A stretch of 64,000 bases of DNA from Runella sp. (GCA_023254175.1 JALQYJ010000030.1:39111-103110), one strand, 5' to 3'; counted from the stretch's first letter, positions 47,576-57,236 are shown. Numbers and translations: made by a program. The notes: generated by a model not told the origin, from the letters alone.

Positions 47576-47685
47576 GTACTGACTTTGGTGATTTTTAATT
47601 TTTTGGTTCGGGTTTATGCTTGTAGTTGCACGAGGTTTTCAGAAACCTCGGCGGCGGTTAGTGTAACTGACAGCGCTACAAACCT

Positions 47686-48297
47686 TTACTTAACCTCGAA
47701 TTCCAGCATTTTTTTACCTTCGATGAATGCGGTAAGTTTATCACCCGCCTTCACAAGTCCAACTCCTTTAGGGGTTCCTGTAAAAATCAAATCCCCCGTT
47801 TTGAGGGTAAAAAAGCGAGAAATAAACGAGATGATGTAGTCGATTTGGAACAACATCAATGAAGTATTTCCTTCTTGGCGCGTTTCTCCATTCACCTCCA
47901 AATGAAAGTTGATGTTTTGCATATCCACAAACTCTGTCTTTGGCACAAAATCTGAAATGGGAGCCGAACCATCAAATGCCTTGGCCAATTCCCACGGCAG
48001 CCCTTTGGTTTTGAGCTTAGATTGTAGGTCACGAGCCGTAAAATCAATCCCTATTCCAACTTGGTCATAGTATTTGTGGGCAAACTTTTGGTCGATATTT
48101 TTACCCATTTTACTAATCTTCACTACGATTTCAACCTCGTGGTGTACATCTTGCGAAAAATCGGGCAAGTAAAAGGCAGCCCCCTCTTTCAACAATGCCG
48201 TATCGGGTTTTTGAAAGATGACAGGATCTTCTGGAATGGCATTTTGTAGTTCATGAATGTGATCAACGTAGTTTCGGCCTATGCAAATGATTTTCAT
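47686..48297 (-). CDS. Fumarylacetoacetate hydrolase-family protein (FAHD1-like)
   Basis: The 203-aa cytoplasmic enzyme is similar to acylpyruvase/oxaloacetate decarboxylase FAHD1. Seen: IGRNYVDHIHEL, PVIFQKPDTALL, the metal-binding VHHEVEIVVKISK, GIDFTARDLQ, WELAKAFDGSAPIS and GDLIFTGTPKGVG. The metal ligands in HHEVE and the later Asp are present. It is smaller than two-domain FAH. It follows the M23 gene's strand but is 110 bp upstream of it. Confidence 0.9.
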   Translation of the reverse strand: MKIICIGRNYVDHIHELQNAIPEDPVIFQKPDTALLKEGAAFYLPDFSQDVHHEVEIVVKISKMGKNIDQKFAHKYYDQVGIGIDFTARDLQSKLKTKGLPWELAKAFDGSAPISDFVPKTEFVDMQNINFHLEVNGETRQEGNTSLMLFQIDYIISFISRFFTLKTGDLIFTGTPKGVGLVKAGDKLTAFIEGKKMLEFEVK

Positions 48298-48371
48298 AAT
48301 TTTCTGGATTTTGAGCTTACAAAACTACGGACTCCCCCCCGTAAAAGAAAATCTATTGCTAGCTTTGTAGT

Positions 48372-48923
48372 ATGAAGTCATTTTATCAGCTCTTGTTTCA
48401 AAACGAAACCCTCTTTCGTTCTCAAGAAATACAAGCCGTCGAAAAAATCGTCGAAGAGGTAACGGCCAAAATAGTCAGTGAATCTACTACAGAAGCTCCC
48501 GTGAGAGTAGCTGTTCCTGTTCCCACGTCTGCACCTCCTGTTTTTGAAACCCCAACGCTTAATCATCAAGTATTGATTTTAATCAATGAATCTCCCGCAA
48601 TATCGCCTAGTAACACCATATTTTTGGAAAAGGTACTCAAAGCTGTAAATCTTAACTTAAATGGGGTTGACATTCTTAACTTGGCGGGGGCGCAACAAAT
48701 GGATTTTCGACCCCTGCTCGGGAATAAAAAAGTACATCATATCATTTCTTTTGGAGTTCCGTTTATTCAAATCAACCTAGAAATTATGATGAATCGTTAT
48801 GACCCCAAGCAAATTGCGGGAGTTAATTTTCTTTTGTCTGAGTCGTTGGATATTGTTCAGGCTGATGATAAAAACAAAAGGGCGTTATGGAATTGCCTCA
48901 AAAGTATGTTTTTAAGAACATGA
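48372..48923 (+). CDS. Hypothetical protein
   Basis: This is a 183-aa soluble protein. Residues 1-60 are charged with a Thr/Pro/Val-rich linker (VAVPVPTSAPPVFETPTL). Residues 65-180 form an alpha/beta-like domain (HQVLILINESPAISPSNTIF, GVDILNLAGAQQMDF, KVHHIISFGVPF, GVNFLLSESLDIVQ). The pattern vaguely recalls the DNA polymerase III psi-type domains of Bacteroidota, but I cannot support that. Its end overlaps the reading frame of the next short gene. Confidence 0.6.
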   Translation: MKSFYQLLFQNETLFRSQEIQAVEKIVEEVTAKIVSESTTEAPVRVAVPVPTSAPPVFETPTLNHQVLILINESPAISPSNTIFLEKVLKAVNLNLNGVDILNLAGAQQMDFRPLLGNKKVHHIISFGVPFIQINLEIMMNRYDPKQIAGVNFLLSESLDIVQADDKNKRALWNCLKSMFLRT

Positions 48924-49201
48924 AAAAACTCATTACTTTACCCCTCGTTTTGGGCAGCTACCTTCCATTATTGAGTCAGAACGTCATAGGGGACGGCAAC
49001 TTTTCGTTTTCCTACAACCACAGAAGCAACTCCGCGTTTCGGTCGATGGCAACCGTTTCATCGTCAACGGCCAGCGCAGCCCCATCATTTTTGGGCTGTC
49101 AACATTACCTCTTACGACCCGTTCGACCGTTAGCTATTGAAGATGGAACTTATTTCTTGCGAGTGGGTAGTCAAGTAAAACGCATCGTGATTAGCCGTTA
49201 G
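48920..49201 (+). pseudogene. Small secreted protein with a T9SS-like C-terminus, probably frameshifted
   Basis: The frame from 48920 starts with a signal peptide (MKKLITLPLVLGSYLPLLSQ) and ends AIEDGTYFLRVGSQVKRIVI, which looks like the end of a T9SS sorting domain. The middle of this frame is Ser-rich and unlike a protein. In the +2 frame, from about 48994, the same DNA reads RQLFVFLQPQKQLRVSVDGN, RFIVNGQR, then VNITSYDPFDR in the third frame. One extra G in the run at 48989-48992 would join the signal to that frame. Two or three frame changes would restore a small sorting-domain-like protein of about 95 aa. Confidence 0.5.
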
Positions 49202-49278
49202 AAGCGGTTCAATAGTTGGCAATATTGTATTACATTTACAAAAAATTGTCGTATACCCTTTTTCATCTCCTTCAAACT

Positions 49279-50487
49279 ATGGCCGAAGCATTTGTTTATG
49301 ACGCAGTTCGTACCCCTCGCGGACGTGGGAAATCGGACGGCTCTTTGCACGAAGTTCAACCTATCCAACTCCTCACTTCTGTTCTTAAATCGGTTCAAGA
49401 ACGGAATCAACTTGATACTAGTTTTGTCGATGATGTCATCATGGGCTGTGTTACCCCTGTGGGGGAACAAGGTGCCGACATCGCCCGTACGGCTGTTATC
49501 GAAGCAGGTTATGCCGAAAGTGTCGCAGGTGTACAACTCAACCGTTTTTGTTCTTCAGGGTTAGAAGCCATCAACCAAGCCGCTGCCTACGTCATGTCGG
49601 GACAAGTCGATATGGTAGTGGCTGGAGGTGTGGAATCCATGAGTCGGGTTCCGATGGGCACCGACGGTGGTGCCCTGTTTATGAACCCTCAGATAGTAGC
49701 TCGCCACAAAATTGTTCCTCAAGGAATCTCTGCTGACCTCATTGCGACCAAGTACGGTTACAGTCGTCGGGATGTTGATAGCTACGCTGCTGAGTCATAC
49801 CGGCGCGCCCTTGAAGCCCAAAAAGACAATCGTTTTGCTAAATCATTGGTTCCTTACAAAGACGAATTAGGCATTACCCTCCTCGACCGCGACGAAGGCG
49901 TTCGTCCTGGAACAACCGTCGATTCGTTAGGAGCATTAAAACCCGCTTTTGAAATGATGGGAAGCATGGGCTTGGATGCATTGGCTTTGATGAAGTACGC
50001 CGACGTTGACAAAATTAACCACGTTCACCACGCAGGGAATTCTTCCCAAATCGTAGACGGAGCGGCGGGTCTTTTGATTGGTTCAAAAGAGATTGGCGAC
50101 AAACTTGGTTTACGCCCACGTGCCAAAATCAAAGCATTTGCCATTATTGGTTCAGAGCCTACCATCATGCTTACGGGGCCTGTTCCTGCCACCCAAAAAG
50201 TGCTCAAAAAAGCGGGAATGAGCATTCAAGACATTGATTTATTCGAGGTTAATGAAGCGTTTGCTGCCATTCCGATGTTTTTTATGGAACAATTAGGCGT
50301 TGACCACTCCAAAGTAAACGTCAATGGTGGAGCCATTGCGTTGGGGCATCCGCTAGGTGCAACGGGAGCCATTATTTCTGCCACGCTCATTGATGAATTA
50401 GAACGTTCTGACAAACAATTCGGCCTTTCAACGCTCTGCATTGGTGGAGGAATGGGCATTGCCACCATTTTTGAGCGCATCAACTAG
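49279..50487 (+). CDS. Acetyl-CoA acyltransferase (thiolase)
   Basis: The 402-aa cytoplasmic thiolase splits 3-ketoacyl-CoA with CoA (beta-oxidation) or condenses acetyl-CoA. The nucleophile C91 is in NRFCSSGLEAINQAA, H357 in GAIALGHPLGATGA, and the acid/base C387 in LCIGGGMGIA. The ATG at 49279 starts with the family N-terminus (MAEAFVYDAVRTPRGRG); a TTG 63 bp upstream is discarded. The FadA/FadI type is favoured over biosynthetic PhaA, but substrate is uncertain. No other beta-oxidation gene is adjacent. Confidence 0.92.
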   Translation: MAEAFVYDAVRTPRGRGKSDGSLHEVQPIQLLTSVLKSVQERNQLDTSFVDDVIMGCVTPVGEQGADIARTAVIEAGYAESVAGVQLNRFCSSGLEAINQAAAYVMSGQVDMVVAGGVESMSRVPMGTDGGALFMNPQIVARHKIVPQGISADLIATKYGYSRRDVDSYAAESYRRALEAQKDNRFAKSLVPYKDELGITLLDRDEGVRPGTTVDSLGALKPAFEMMGSMGLDALALMKYADVDKINHVHHAGNSSQIVDGAAGLLIGSKEIGDKLGLRPRAKIKAFAIIGSEPTIMLTGPVPATQKVLKKAGMSIQDIDLFEVNEAFAAIPMFFMEQLGVDHSKVNVNGGAIALGHPLGATGAIISATLIDELERSDKQFGLSTLCIGGGMGIATIFERIN

Positions 50488-50556
50488 AAAATCACTCGTG
50501 AATCGGGTTACTCACAACCCAATTTTTCCATTTTGTAAAAAATGACATAAACATAA

Positions 50557-50760
50557 AGTTACGGAAGCGACTATTTCGTCGTAGGTTACGAAAATGCATC
50601 GGGTTGGGCTTTTCAAAGCATCCCAGATGGGCTTACGGGGATTCCTTGGCAGAGAAGAAGTTCAGCCTCATCCGCTACGTTCTTAAAACATTTGGTTCTA
50701 GAATACCTTTCAACTACCAATCAGAGCGGCGCTTTTGATAAAAGTACCAAGCCATTTTAA
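50557..50760 (+). pseudogene. Possible gene remnant in the 50488-50901 gap
   Basis: The 414-bp gap after the thiolase has no intact gene. One frame without a start codon is open from 50557 to the TAA at 50758 and starts SYGSDYFVVGYENASGWAFQ followed by SIPDGLTGIPWQRRSSAS. It looks coding-like but I do not recognise it. It is probably the leftover of a secreted-protein gene. Confidence 0.3.
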
Positions 50761-50901
50761 TCATGGGTAATACCTCGAAGGATAGTCTTGTAACGGATTG
50801 AGGATTTTTTGGAATTTGTAAGACGTGGTAAAGTAGAAATGAGGTAAATTGCACATTCATAACCAAATCTACCTTTTTACTTAAACCACACGTATTCGCC
50901 C

Positions 50902-53325
50902 ATGCGCTTAAAACTGCTCACTTTCGTTGTGATTTTCACAGCGTTTACTACCTCTTTATTCGCCCAAACCCCCGCTGTAAAGCTCATTAAGGAAGGCTTT
51001 ATTTACGAATCGGCTCCCTTTCCCCAATGCCACGCGTCGAGTATTGTCGAACTCGGTAAAGGCCATTTAATGACGACTTGGTTTGGAGGAACTTACGAGC
51101 GTCACCCCGACGTGTGTATCTGGACCTCAGAATTTAAAAACGGAAAATGGAGTGCCCCTAAAAAAATGGCGGACGGCGTGATTGACGCTACTACCCGTCA
51201 CCCAACTTGGAACCCCGTTTTGTTCAAAAGTAAAGCAGGTAAACTCTTTCTTTATTACAAAGTAGGTCCCAACCCCCGTGAGTGGTGGGGCATGGTGAGG
51301 ACTTCGATTGACAACGGAAAAACGTGGTCGAAAGCTGAAAAACTCCCCGAAGGCTTCCTTGGCCCCATCAAAAACAAATCGGTTCAGTTGGCCAACGGCG
51401 ACATTCTTCACCCGACGAGTTTTGAGAGTAATGACGAAAAAATTTGGAACATTTACCTCGAAAAAACCGATAAAGACGGTAAAAATTGGCAAAAAATCAC
51501 GATTGACAACGGCACTTTTGACGCCATTCAACCCAGTATTCTAACCTACCCCGATGGAAAAATGCAGTTACTTTGCCGTAGCCGTCAGAATGTTGTAGTA
51601 GAAACATGGTCAACTGACGGAGGGAAAACATGGTCTCAAGTAACAGGCACATCTCTCCCCAACCCAAACTCAGGAACAGATGCCGTTACGCTCAAAAATG
51701 GCACCCAATTAATTGTTTATAACCCTTTAACCCGTGGAAAAGAATGGTCAAATGGTCGTCAAAAGTTGCGATTGGCCGCTTCTACCGATGGGAAAGAATG
51801 GCGCGATATTTATGTATTTGAAGATGAGCCAAAAGGTGAATTTAGCTATCCTGCCATCATCCAAAGCAGCGATGGCCTTGTACACGTCACCTACACTCAC
51901 TACCGCACCAAAGTAAAACACGTGGTATTGGAAATTCCGAAAACATTGCCTCCAAAAGCCGTTGGCCCTGTGCCTACCAAAGCCCAAATGGGGTGGCACG
52001 AAATGGAACAAAATGCGTTTATCCACTTCACTACCAATACATTTACAGATTTAGAATGGGGCTATGGCGACGAAAAACCTTCTATTTTTAATCCTACTCA
52101 AACCAACGTAGAACAATGGATTAAAACGTTGAAAGACGCAGGCTTCAAGGGGGCTATCCTCACCAGTAAGCACCACGATGGCTTTTGTTTGTTCCCCAGT
52201 AAATATACCGAACACAGCATCAAAAATAGTCCCTACAAGAGCGGCCAGGGTGACTTGGTGAAAGAAGTTGCAGAAGCTTGTAAAAAATATGGTCTAAAGT
52301 TCGGAGTGTACTTGTCTCCTTGGGATCGCAACCACCCCGAATATGGCAAACCAGGGTATGTAGAGTACTATCGTAATCAATTGAAAGAGATTTTTGAAAA
52401 CTACGGTTCCATTTTTGAAATGTGGTTTGACGGCGCCAACGGAGGCGATGGCTACTACGGAGGTGCCCGCGAAAAACGTCGCATTGACGGACGCACCTAT
52501 TATGACTGGCCAACAACCCTACAAATGGTTCGCCAATTTAATCCCGAAGTAATTTTCTTCAGCGATGCAGGCCCTGGAGTACGTTGGGTCGGAAACGAAC
52601 GCGGTGTTGCAGGCGAAACCAACTGGAATTCAATTTCACCAGATACACTTTATGCAGGCAAAGGCGGGATTGAAAAGTTATTAAACACAGGTTCGGCCGA
52701 CGGGACACATTGGATTCCTGCGGAAGTAGATGTGTCTATTCGTCCGGGTTGGTTTTACCACGCCAAAGAAGACGATAAAGTACGCACGCCTGAAAACCTT
52801 TTCGACATTTATCTTACCTCCGTAGGAAGAGGGTCAACTTTATTATTGAATGTCCCCCCCGACCGCCGTGGCTTGATTCACGAAAACGACGTAAAGGCAC
52901 TCAAAGGCTGGAAAGAGATGATTGACCGTGAATTTAAAACCAATTTAGCCCTAAAAACCAAAGTAACGGCTAGTTCGTACCGTGGTAATACAGCTAACTA
53001 TGCGGCCTCGAACGTCATCGACGGAGACAAAAATACCTACTGGACTACCGACGATGCAGTTACTACGGGTTTGATTGAAGTCGACCTTGGCAAGGTACAA
53101 ACGGTGAAATATGTCACGCTGAAAGAGCATATCCAATTGGGGCAACGGATAAAAGCATTTACTGTAGAAGCGTGGCAAAATGGGCAATGGCAGAAAGTAG
53201 CCAATGCCACCACCATTGGTTATAAGCGTATCCTTAAAATTACGCCTACTAACACCCAAAAAATTCGCATAAATATTACAGAATCAAAAGCTTGCCCAGT
53301 CATTTCAGAAGTAGAAGTGTATTAG
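50902..53325 (+). CDS. Fusion: sialidase-like BNR propeller + GH29 alpha-L-fucosidase + F5/8 type C domain
   Basis: The 807-aa secreted protein has a signal peptide (1-21, ending SLFAQ). Residues about 25-350 are a BNR/sialidase-like propeller with two Asp boxes (SIDNGKTW near 135, STDGGKTW near 237) and CHASSIVELGKGHLMTTWFG. Residues about 355-675 are a GH29 alpha-L-fucosidase domain. Its opening is PTKAQMGWHEMEQNAFIHF, followed by ILTSKHHDGFCLF and the nucleophile D510 in EMWFDGANGG. Residues about 680-807 are an F5/8-type-C carbohydrate-binding domain (NVIDGDKNTYWTTDD). Two glycosidase-type units in one chain would act on the same glycan. The N-terminal unit's activity is not proven: sialidase Arg triad not assigned. 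Confidence 0.85.
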   Translation: MRLKLLTFVVIFTAFTTSLFAQTPAVKLIKEGFIYESAPFPQCHASSIVELGKGHLMTTWFGGTYERHPDVCIWTSEFKNGKWSAPKKMADGVIDATTRHPTWNPVLFKSKAGKLFLYYKVGPNPREWWGMVRTSIDNGKTWSKAEKLPEGFLGPIKNKSVQLANGDILHPTSFESNDEKIWNIYLEKTDKDGKNWQKITIDNGTFDAIQPSILTYPDGKMQLLCRSRQNVVVETWSTDGGKTWSQVTGTSLPNPNSGTDAVTLKNGTQLIVYNPLTRGKEWSNGRQKLRLAASTDGKEWRDIYVFEDEPKGEFSYPAIIQSSDGLVHVTYTHYRTKVKHVVLEIPKTLPPKAVGPVPTKAQMGWHEMEQNAFIHFTTNTFTDLEWGYGDEKPSIFNPTQTNVEQWIKTLKDAGFKGAILTSKHHDGFCLFPSKYTEHSIKNSPYKSGQGDLVKEVAEACKKYGLKFGVYLSPWDRNHPEYGKPGYVEYYRNQLKEIFENYGSIFEMWFDGANGGDGYYGGAREKRRIDGRTYYDWPTTLQMVRQFNPEVIFFSDAGPGVRWVGNERGVAGETNWNSISPDTLYAGKGGIEKLLNTGSADGTHWIPAEVDVSIRPGWFYHAKEDDKVRTPENLFDIYLTSVGRGSTLLLNVPPDRRGLIHENDVKALKGWKEMIDREFKTNLALKTKVTASSYRGNTANYAASNVIDGDKNTYWTTDDAVTTGLIEVDLGKVQTVKYVTLKEHIQLGQRIKAFTVEAWQNGQWQKVANATTIGYKRILKITPTNTQKIRINITESKACPVISEVEVY

Positions 53326-53348
53326 AATATTCATAGCTCCCTACCCTC

Positions 53349-53390
53349 AACCTCTCGAAAGTTTTCAAAAACTTTCGAGAGGTTTTTTAA
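53349..53390 (+). terminator. Terminator after the fucosidase fusion gene
   Basis: A 15-bp perfect stem (cctctcgaaagtttt / aaaactttcgagagg) with a 2-nt loop, extended by an aa/tt pair, is followed by six Ts, about 25 bp after the stop. Confidence 0.88.
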
Positions 53391-53451
53391 ATTTCACCCC
53401 CTTTGAAATCCAGAAAAGATAGTATTCGGATATTTACTATAAATTAGTTCT

Positions 53452-55104
53452 ATGTTATTTTCTAATTGGCTCTACTTTGGCGGAACGCCCATTTTTTGGT
53501 GGTTAATTGGACATATTTTTTTAGGAAGTTTTACCATTTGGCTCATCCTTCATAAGCGCCCATCTTCTGAGACTTTTTTTACAGCTGCGCTATTTATTTT
53601 CTCGGGTTTTATGCGCTTGCCTGTATTTTTGTACAACCTCCCCCTCAATCCTGATGAAAGCCAAATGCTTACGCAGGGCTTAACACTAACCGTTGACCCC
53701 TTACTTTATCGCTCCGTTGATCCAACAACTAGCGGCCCCATCAATACCTACCTTCTATCAATAGTTCATTTGATGGGGTTTCGGCTTGATTTTCAAGTAG
53801 CGCATGTTTTGAGTTGGCTTATCACCTTAGTTTCCATCTATTTTCTTTACAAAACATTAAAATACCTTGTCCCAACCTATATCGCTCAGCTAGCCATTAT
53901 TCCAACAGTTGCCTTTTTCAGTTTCACTCAAAATACCAACTATATTCACTACTACAGCGAAGGAATCGCTATTATTTTACTGAGTTACTGCATTTATTTT
54001 CTTGCCCGTTGGACCCGGCTTAAATCCTTTCGAGTTGCCGAGCTAATAGCTTTTGGAGCAGCAGAAGGTGTTATTATTCTATGTAAGATACAAGCCATGC
54101 CTTTGGCATTTGTCCTTGGTGTTTGGAGTTTGGTCTTACTTTTTATGTTCCAAAGAAAAAAATGGATTGCATACGCAGGCTTTCTAGCAGGTAGTGTCGC
54201 GTCTGTTTTGGGGGGGTGGTTGTTGTACATACACCTCAATGGTTTGCTAGATGATTTTTTCCTCTACTACATCACAGCCAATGCCCAGCTAAAAATGCAC
54301 TTTTCGGACAGTTCATATCGTAGCCCTTGGTATTTACTTATCCGTTTTCCTAAAATTATTTTCGAAAGAAGTACCGAGCTCAATTACTGGTTTTTCCCAT
54401 TCATTACCCTTGGTTCTGTTTTTGTTATTAAACACTTTTCGAAAACAGTCTTGACCAAAATAGCTCAAAACAACCATTATTTTTGGGTGATGGTTCTTGG
54501 CTATTTCTTGATGGTGATAGCGGTTATCATTCGTACAGGCAGCTTTTACCCTCACCATTTTCTGTACTTTGTGATACCTTGCTGTTTGTTAACAGGATTA
54601 TTCCTTCAAGAACTCTCTTTCCCCTCACTATGGAAATGGGGGGTGCTATTGACCCAACTTGTCTTCGTTGGAGTTGGTATCAAACGGCTAGTCAATCACT
54701 CCTCTCTCAACGCCTACGAAACCGCTTACTCACGCCAAAATGAAGTAGGAGCTGTAAGTAAATCTATTTTAAAATACGGAAATTCAGGCGATTACTTGGT
54801 TGTTTGGGGATGGTCGTGTCAATACCATGTGGAAACCCAAATGCCTCAGGGGGTCAACGAAAACCACTCGGTTCGGAGCGCTATGAAGCATCCTTTACAG
54901 TCGGTTTATTACCAACGTTATCTAAGAGACCTTCAACGAACCCAACCCAAAGTTTTTGTGGATGCCATAACAACCAAAACCCTTTGGATGAACGACCCCA
55001 GAAAATATGGGCATCAGAATTTTCCTGAGTTAGCCAAGTTTGTCAATGACAATTATACGTTTAGAGAGGAACTTCAAGGGGTAAAAATTTATTCACACAA
55101 GTAA
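53452..55104 (+). CDS. Membrane glycosyltransferase, GT39/ArnT-like (GT-C fold)
   Basis: The 550-aa polytopic protein has about 11-12 hydrophobic helices. The first periplasmic loop carries the GT-C acidic motif (LPLNPDESQMLTQGLTL, D-E pair near residue 67), as in dolichyl-phosphate-mannose or lipid A transferases. The C-terminal about 120 residues are soluble and end KIYSHK. Donor and acceptor are unknown; it likely adds a sugar from a lipid-linked donor to a surface glycan or protein. Monocistronic. Confidence 0.75.
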   Translation: MLFSNWLYFGGTPIFWWLIGHIFLGSFTIWLILHKRPSSETFFTAALFIFSGFMRLPVFLYNLPLNPDESQMLTQGLTLTVDPLLYRSVDPTTSGPINTYLLSIVHLMGFRLDFQVAHVLSWLITLVSIYFLYKTLKYLVPTYIAQLAIIPTVAFFSFTQNTNYIHYYSEGIAIILLSYCIYFLARWTRLKSFRVAELIAFGAAEGVIILCKIQAMPLAFVLGVWSLVLLFMFQRKKWIAYAGFLAGSVASVLGGWLLYIHLNGLLDDFFLYYITANAQLKMHFSDSSYRSPWYLLIRFPKIIFERSTELNYWFFPFITLGSVFVIKHFSKTVLTKIAQNNHYFWVMVLGYFLMVIAVIIRTGSFYPHHFLYFVIPCCLLTGLFLQELSFPSLWKWGVLLTQLVFVGVGIKRLVNHSSLNAYETAYSRQNEVGAVSKSILKYGNSGDYLVVWGWSCQYHVETQMPQGVNENHSVRSAMKHPLQSVYYQRYLRDLQRTQPKVFVDAITTKTLWMNDPRKYGHQNFPELAKFVNDNYTFREELQGVKIYSHK

Positions 55105-55437
55105 GTGTGTTAAACACAGCTGAAATTTAATGTTAGAATTTCGGGAATCTAAAGTAGTAATTCCACAACGTGTCTTTGTAGTATGGTTACCTCAACTCCA
55201 AACCGTGATATGCCCCAATTAGTCAGATTTTACACTACTTTTTGGGTTATAAAAAGACTTAAAAAGTTGTCATTTGGCAAGATTCTAACGGAGTTGATTT
55301 GGTTAAATTTTGAAGAAATTTTCAAAATATTCGGTATTTCATCGAAATACAAAATAAATTTGTGTGTTTGAAGTAGGACATAAACTATGTAGATAGCAAT
55401 AACTACTGAAATAACTAACCACCTTAATACCTAACTT
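55105..55437. other. Intergenic region upstream of pfkA, no convincing gene
   Basis: This 333-bp AT-rich stretch contains only a 62-codon frame (55183-55371) of skewed composition that I regard as chance. It should contain the pfkA promoter; no clear consensus match was seen. Confidence 0.4.
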
Positions 55438-56415
55438 ATGATTAAAAAAATAGCAGTCTTTACCTCTGGTGGCGACGCCCCCGGTATGAACGCGTGTATT
55501 CGCGCTGTGGTTCGAAGTGCCATCTATTATGGCATCGAGGTATATGGCATCCGACGCGGATACAACGGCATGATTGCCGGTGACATTTATCAGATGACTT
55601 CTCATTCTGTTAGTAATATTATTCAACGCGGTGGTACTATCCTCAAATCGGCCCGAAGCAAAGAATTTATGACCAAAGAGGGTCGTCAGAAGGCTTACGA
55701 ACAAATTCAAAAGTTTGGAATTGAAGGACTGGTGGCCATTGGTGGTAACGGAACTTTTACGGGGGCTACTATCTTTTTTGACGAGTACGGTATTCCGACT
55801 GTTGGTGCTCCTGGAACCATCGACAATGACCTATACGGAACAGACCATACCATTGGCTACGATACAGCAGTAAATACCGCCCTTGAAGCCATCGATAAAA
55901 TTCGTGATACTGCCGACTCACACGACCGTGTTTTCTTTATTGAAGTAATGGGCCGTGACTCAGGGTACATTGCTATCCAATGCGGTATTGCTGGAGGCGC
56001 CGAAATTGTCATGGTTCCTGAAGTCCTCACCCCTATTTCGGAAGTTGTAGAAACTCTCAAACAAGGCTGGAACCGCTCAAAGTCTTCTTCCATTATCGTG
56101 GTAGCTGAAGGAGATGAAGAAGGAAATGCCTCCGAGGTGGCCGATAAAATCAAGGCACGTTTAGAAGTTGACATGGATATTCGTGTAACCACTCTTGGTC
56201 ACATCCAGCGTGGTGGTATCCCAACGGCTTATGACCGCATCTTAGCAAGCCGTCTTGGATTGGGCGCCGTTGAGGGGCTAATGAACGGAGAAAAAAATAT
56301 GATGGTGGGAATTATCAATAACGAACTTGTCTACACTCCGTTCCGTGACACAATTCGTTTACCAAAACCCATCAATGAGGATATGTTACGAATGGTAAAA
56401 ATATTGAGTACCTAG
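55438..56415 (+). CDS. pfkA: 6-phosphofructokinase
   Basis: The 325-aa ATP-dependent glycolytic kinase has the ATP-binding GGDAPGMNACIRAVVR (residues 10-25), GGNGTF, the catalytic PGTIDNDL (Asp of the TIDxD motif), IEVMGRDSGYIAIQ and LGHIQRGGIPTAYDR. Length matches PfkA (about 320). Together with tpiA it represents glycolysis in the window, but the genes are not linked. Confidence 0.97.
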   Translation: MIKKIAVFTSGGDAPGMNACIRAVVRSAIYYGIEVYGIRRGYNGMIAGDIYQMTSHSVSNIIQRGGTILKSARSKEFMTKEGRQKAYEQIQKFGIEGLVAIGGNGTFTGATIFFDEYGIPTVGAPGTIDNDLYGTDHTIGYDTAVNTALEAIDKIRDTADSHDRVFFIEVMGRDSGYIAIQCGIAGGAEIVMVPEVLTPISEVVETLKQGWNRSKSSSIIVVAEGDEEGNASEVADKIKARLEVDMDIRVTTLGHIQRGGIPTAYDRILASRLGLGAVEGLMNGEKNMMVGIINNELVYTPFRDTIRLPKPINEDMLRMVKILST

Positions 56416-56427
56416 TTCGTTTCTTTT

Positions 56428-56471
56428 ACATCTGGTGGTGTCTTTCGACTCCTCCAGATGTACTATTTCTT
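56428..56471. terminator. Terminator between pfkA and the YdcF-like gene
   Basis: An 11-bp stem with one mismatch (acatctggtgg / cctccagatgt) and a 12-nt loop is followed by actatttct. It lies between two convergent stops. Confidence 0.6.
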
Positions 56472-57236
56472 CTACAAGTAGCCCATCATTTTATAAATGG
56501 TAAATCCAACCATTTCATGCCAAACAAAGTAAAAAGCCACTAGTGCTTCTTCTGAAGGAAAAAATTTATCGACCCAGATGTCGTAATTTTCTTGCAAGTA
56601 ATGCCCTGGGGAGGCCACCGCATCCACCCCTGCTTTCCGAAAACACCCCAATGCCCGTGGCGTGTGAAAAGCGGAGGTAATTACGACGCATTTTTTCGTC
56701 TCCAATTTGTCTTCCAAAATCTTTGCAGTAAAATTTGCATTGTCGCGCGTGTTGCGTGCCATTGGCTCTTGAATAATATCCTCGACGGCTACTCCCGAAT
56801 AAATAAGGTACTGTCGAATACCATCGTTTTCGGAAGTAGTATGCTTGTTAGTCAAAAACGAACCTTCCCCTCCACTGATGATGATTTTCTTGATTCTCCC
56901 CAACCGATACAGCTCAAAAGCTTGTATGGCACGGTCGCCGCTTTTTCCTAACCACACTTGTTTGGTTACATAATCGTATTTTTTAATGATGCCGCCCGTC
57001 AGTACCACCCCTACCTGATAATCGTCTGAAAATGGTTGTACTTTCGTTTCCCAACCTTTTAAAATTTCATTGACCAAAATTGGGCTACTCATTAAATACA
57101 AAAAAAAGAGGGCTATTCCGGTAATCCAGCGGCTTCGGGTACGGTTTTTGACAAACATAGCGTAGACAATCGCTATCAAAACCATTGTCAGCGGCATCAA
57201 TAATACGTCAAATGTCTTTGAGAGAATGTAAAACAT
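56472..57236 (-). CDS. YdcF/ElyC-family (DUF218) membrane protein
   Basis: The 254-aa protein has two N-terminal helices (about 10-35 and 38-55) then a DUF218 domain facing the periplasm. Motifs: VVLTGGIIKKYD, KIIISGGEGSF, QEPMARNTRDNANF and VVITSAFHTPRALGCFRKAG. Related proteins ElyC/SanA act in envelope biogenesis under stress; exact reaction unknown. Divergent from the thioredoxin gene with about 100 bp between. Confidence 0.82.
   Translation of the reverse strand: MFYILSKTFDVLLMPLTMVLIAIVYAMFVKNRTRSRWITGIALFFLYLMSSPILVNEILKGWETKVQPFSDDYQVGVVLTGGIIKKYDYVTKQVWLGKSGDRAIQAFELYRLGRIKKIIISGGEGSFLTNKHTTSENDGIRQYLIYSGVAVEDIIQEPMARNTRDNANFTAKILEDKLETKKCVVITSAFHTPRALGCFRKAGVDAVASPGHYLQENYDIWVDKFFPSEEALVAFYFVWHEMVGFTIYKMMGYL

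Noticed and set aside
55183..55371. 62-codon ORF upstream of pfkA
   Set aside because: AT-driven composition, no motif, lies where the pfkA promoter should be.
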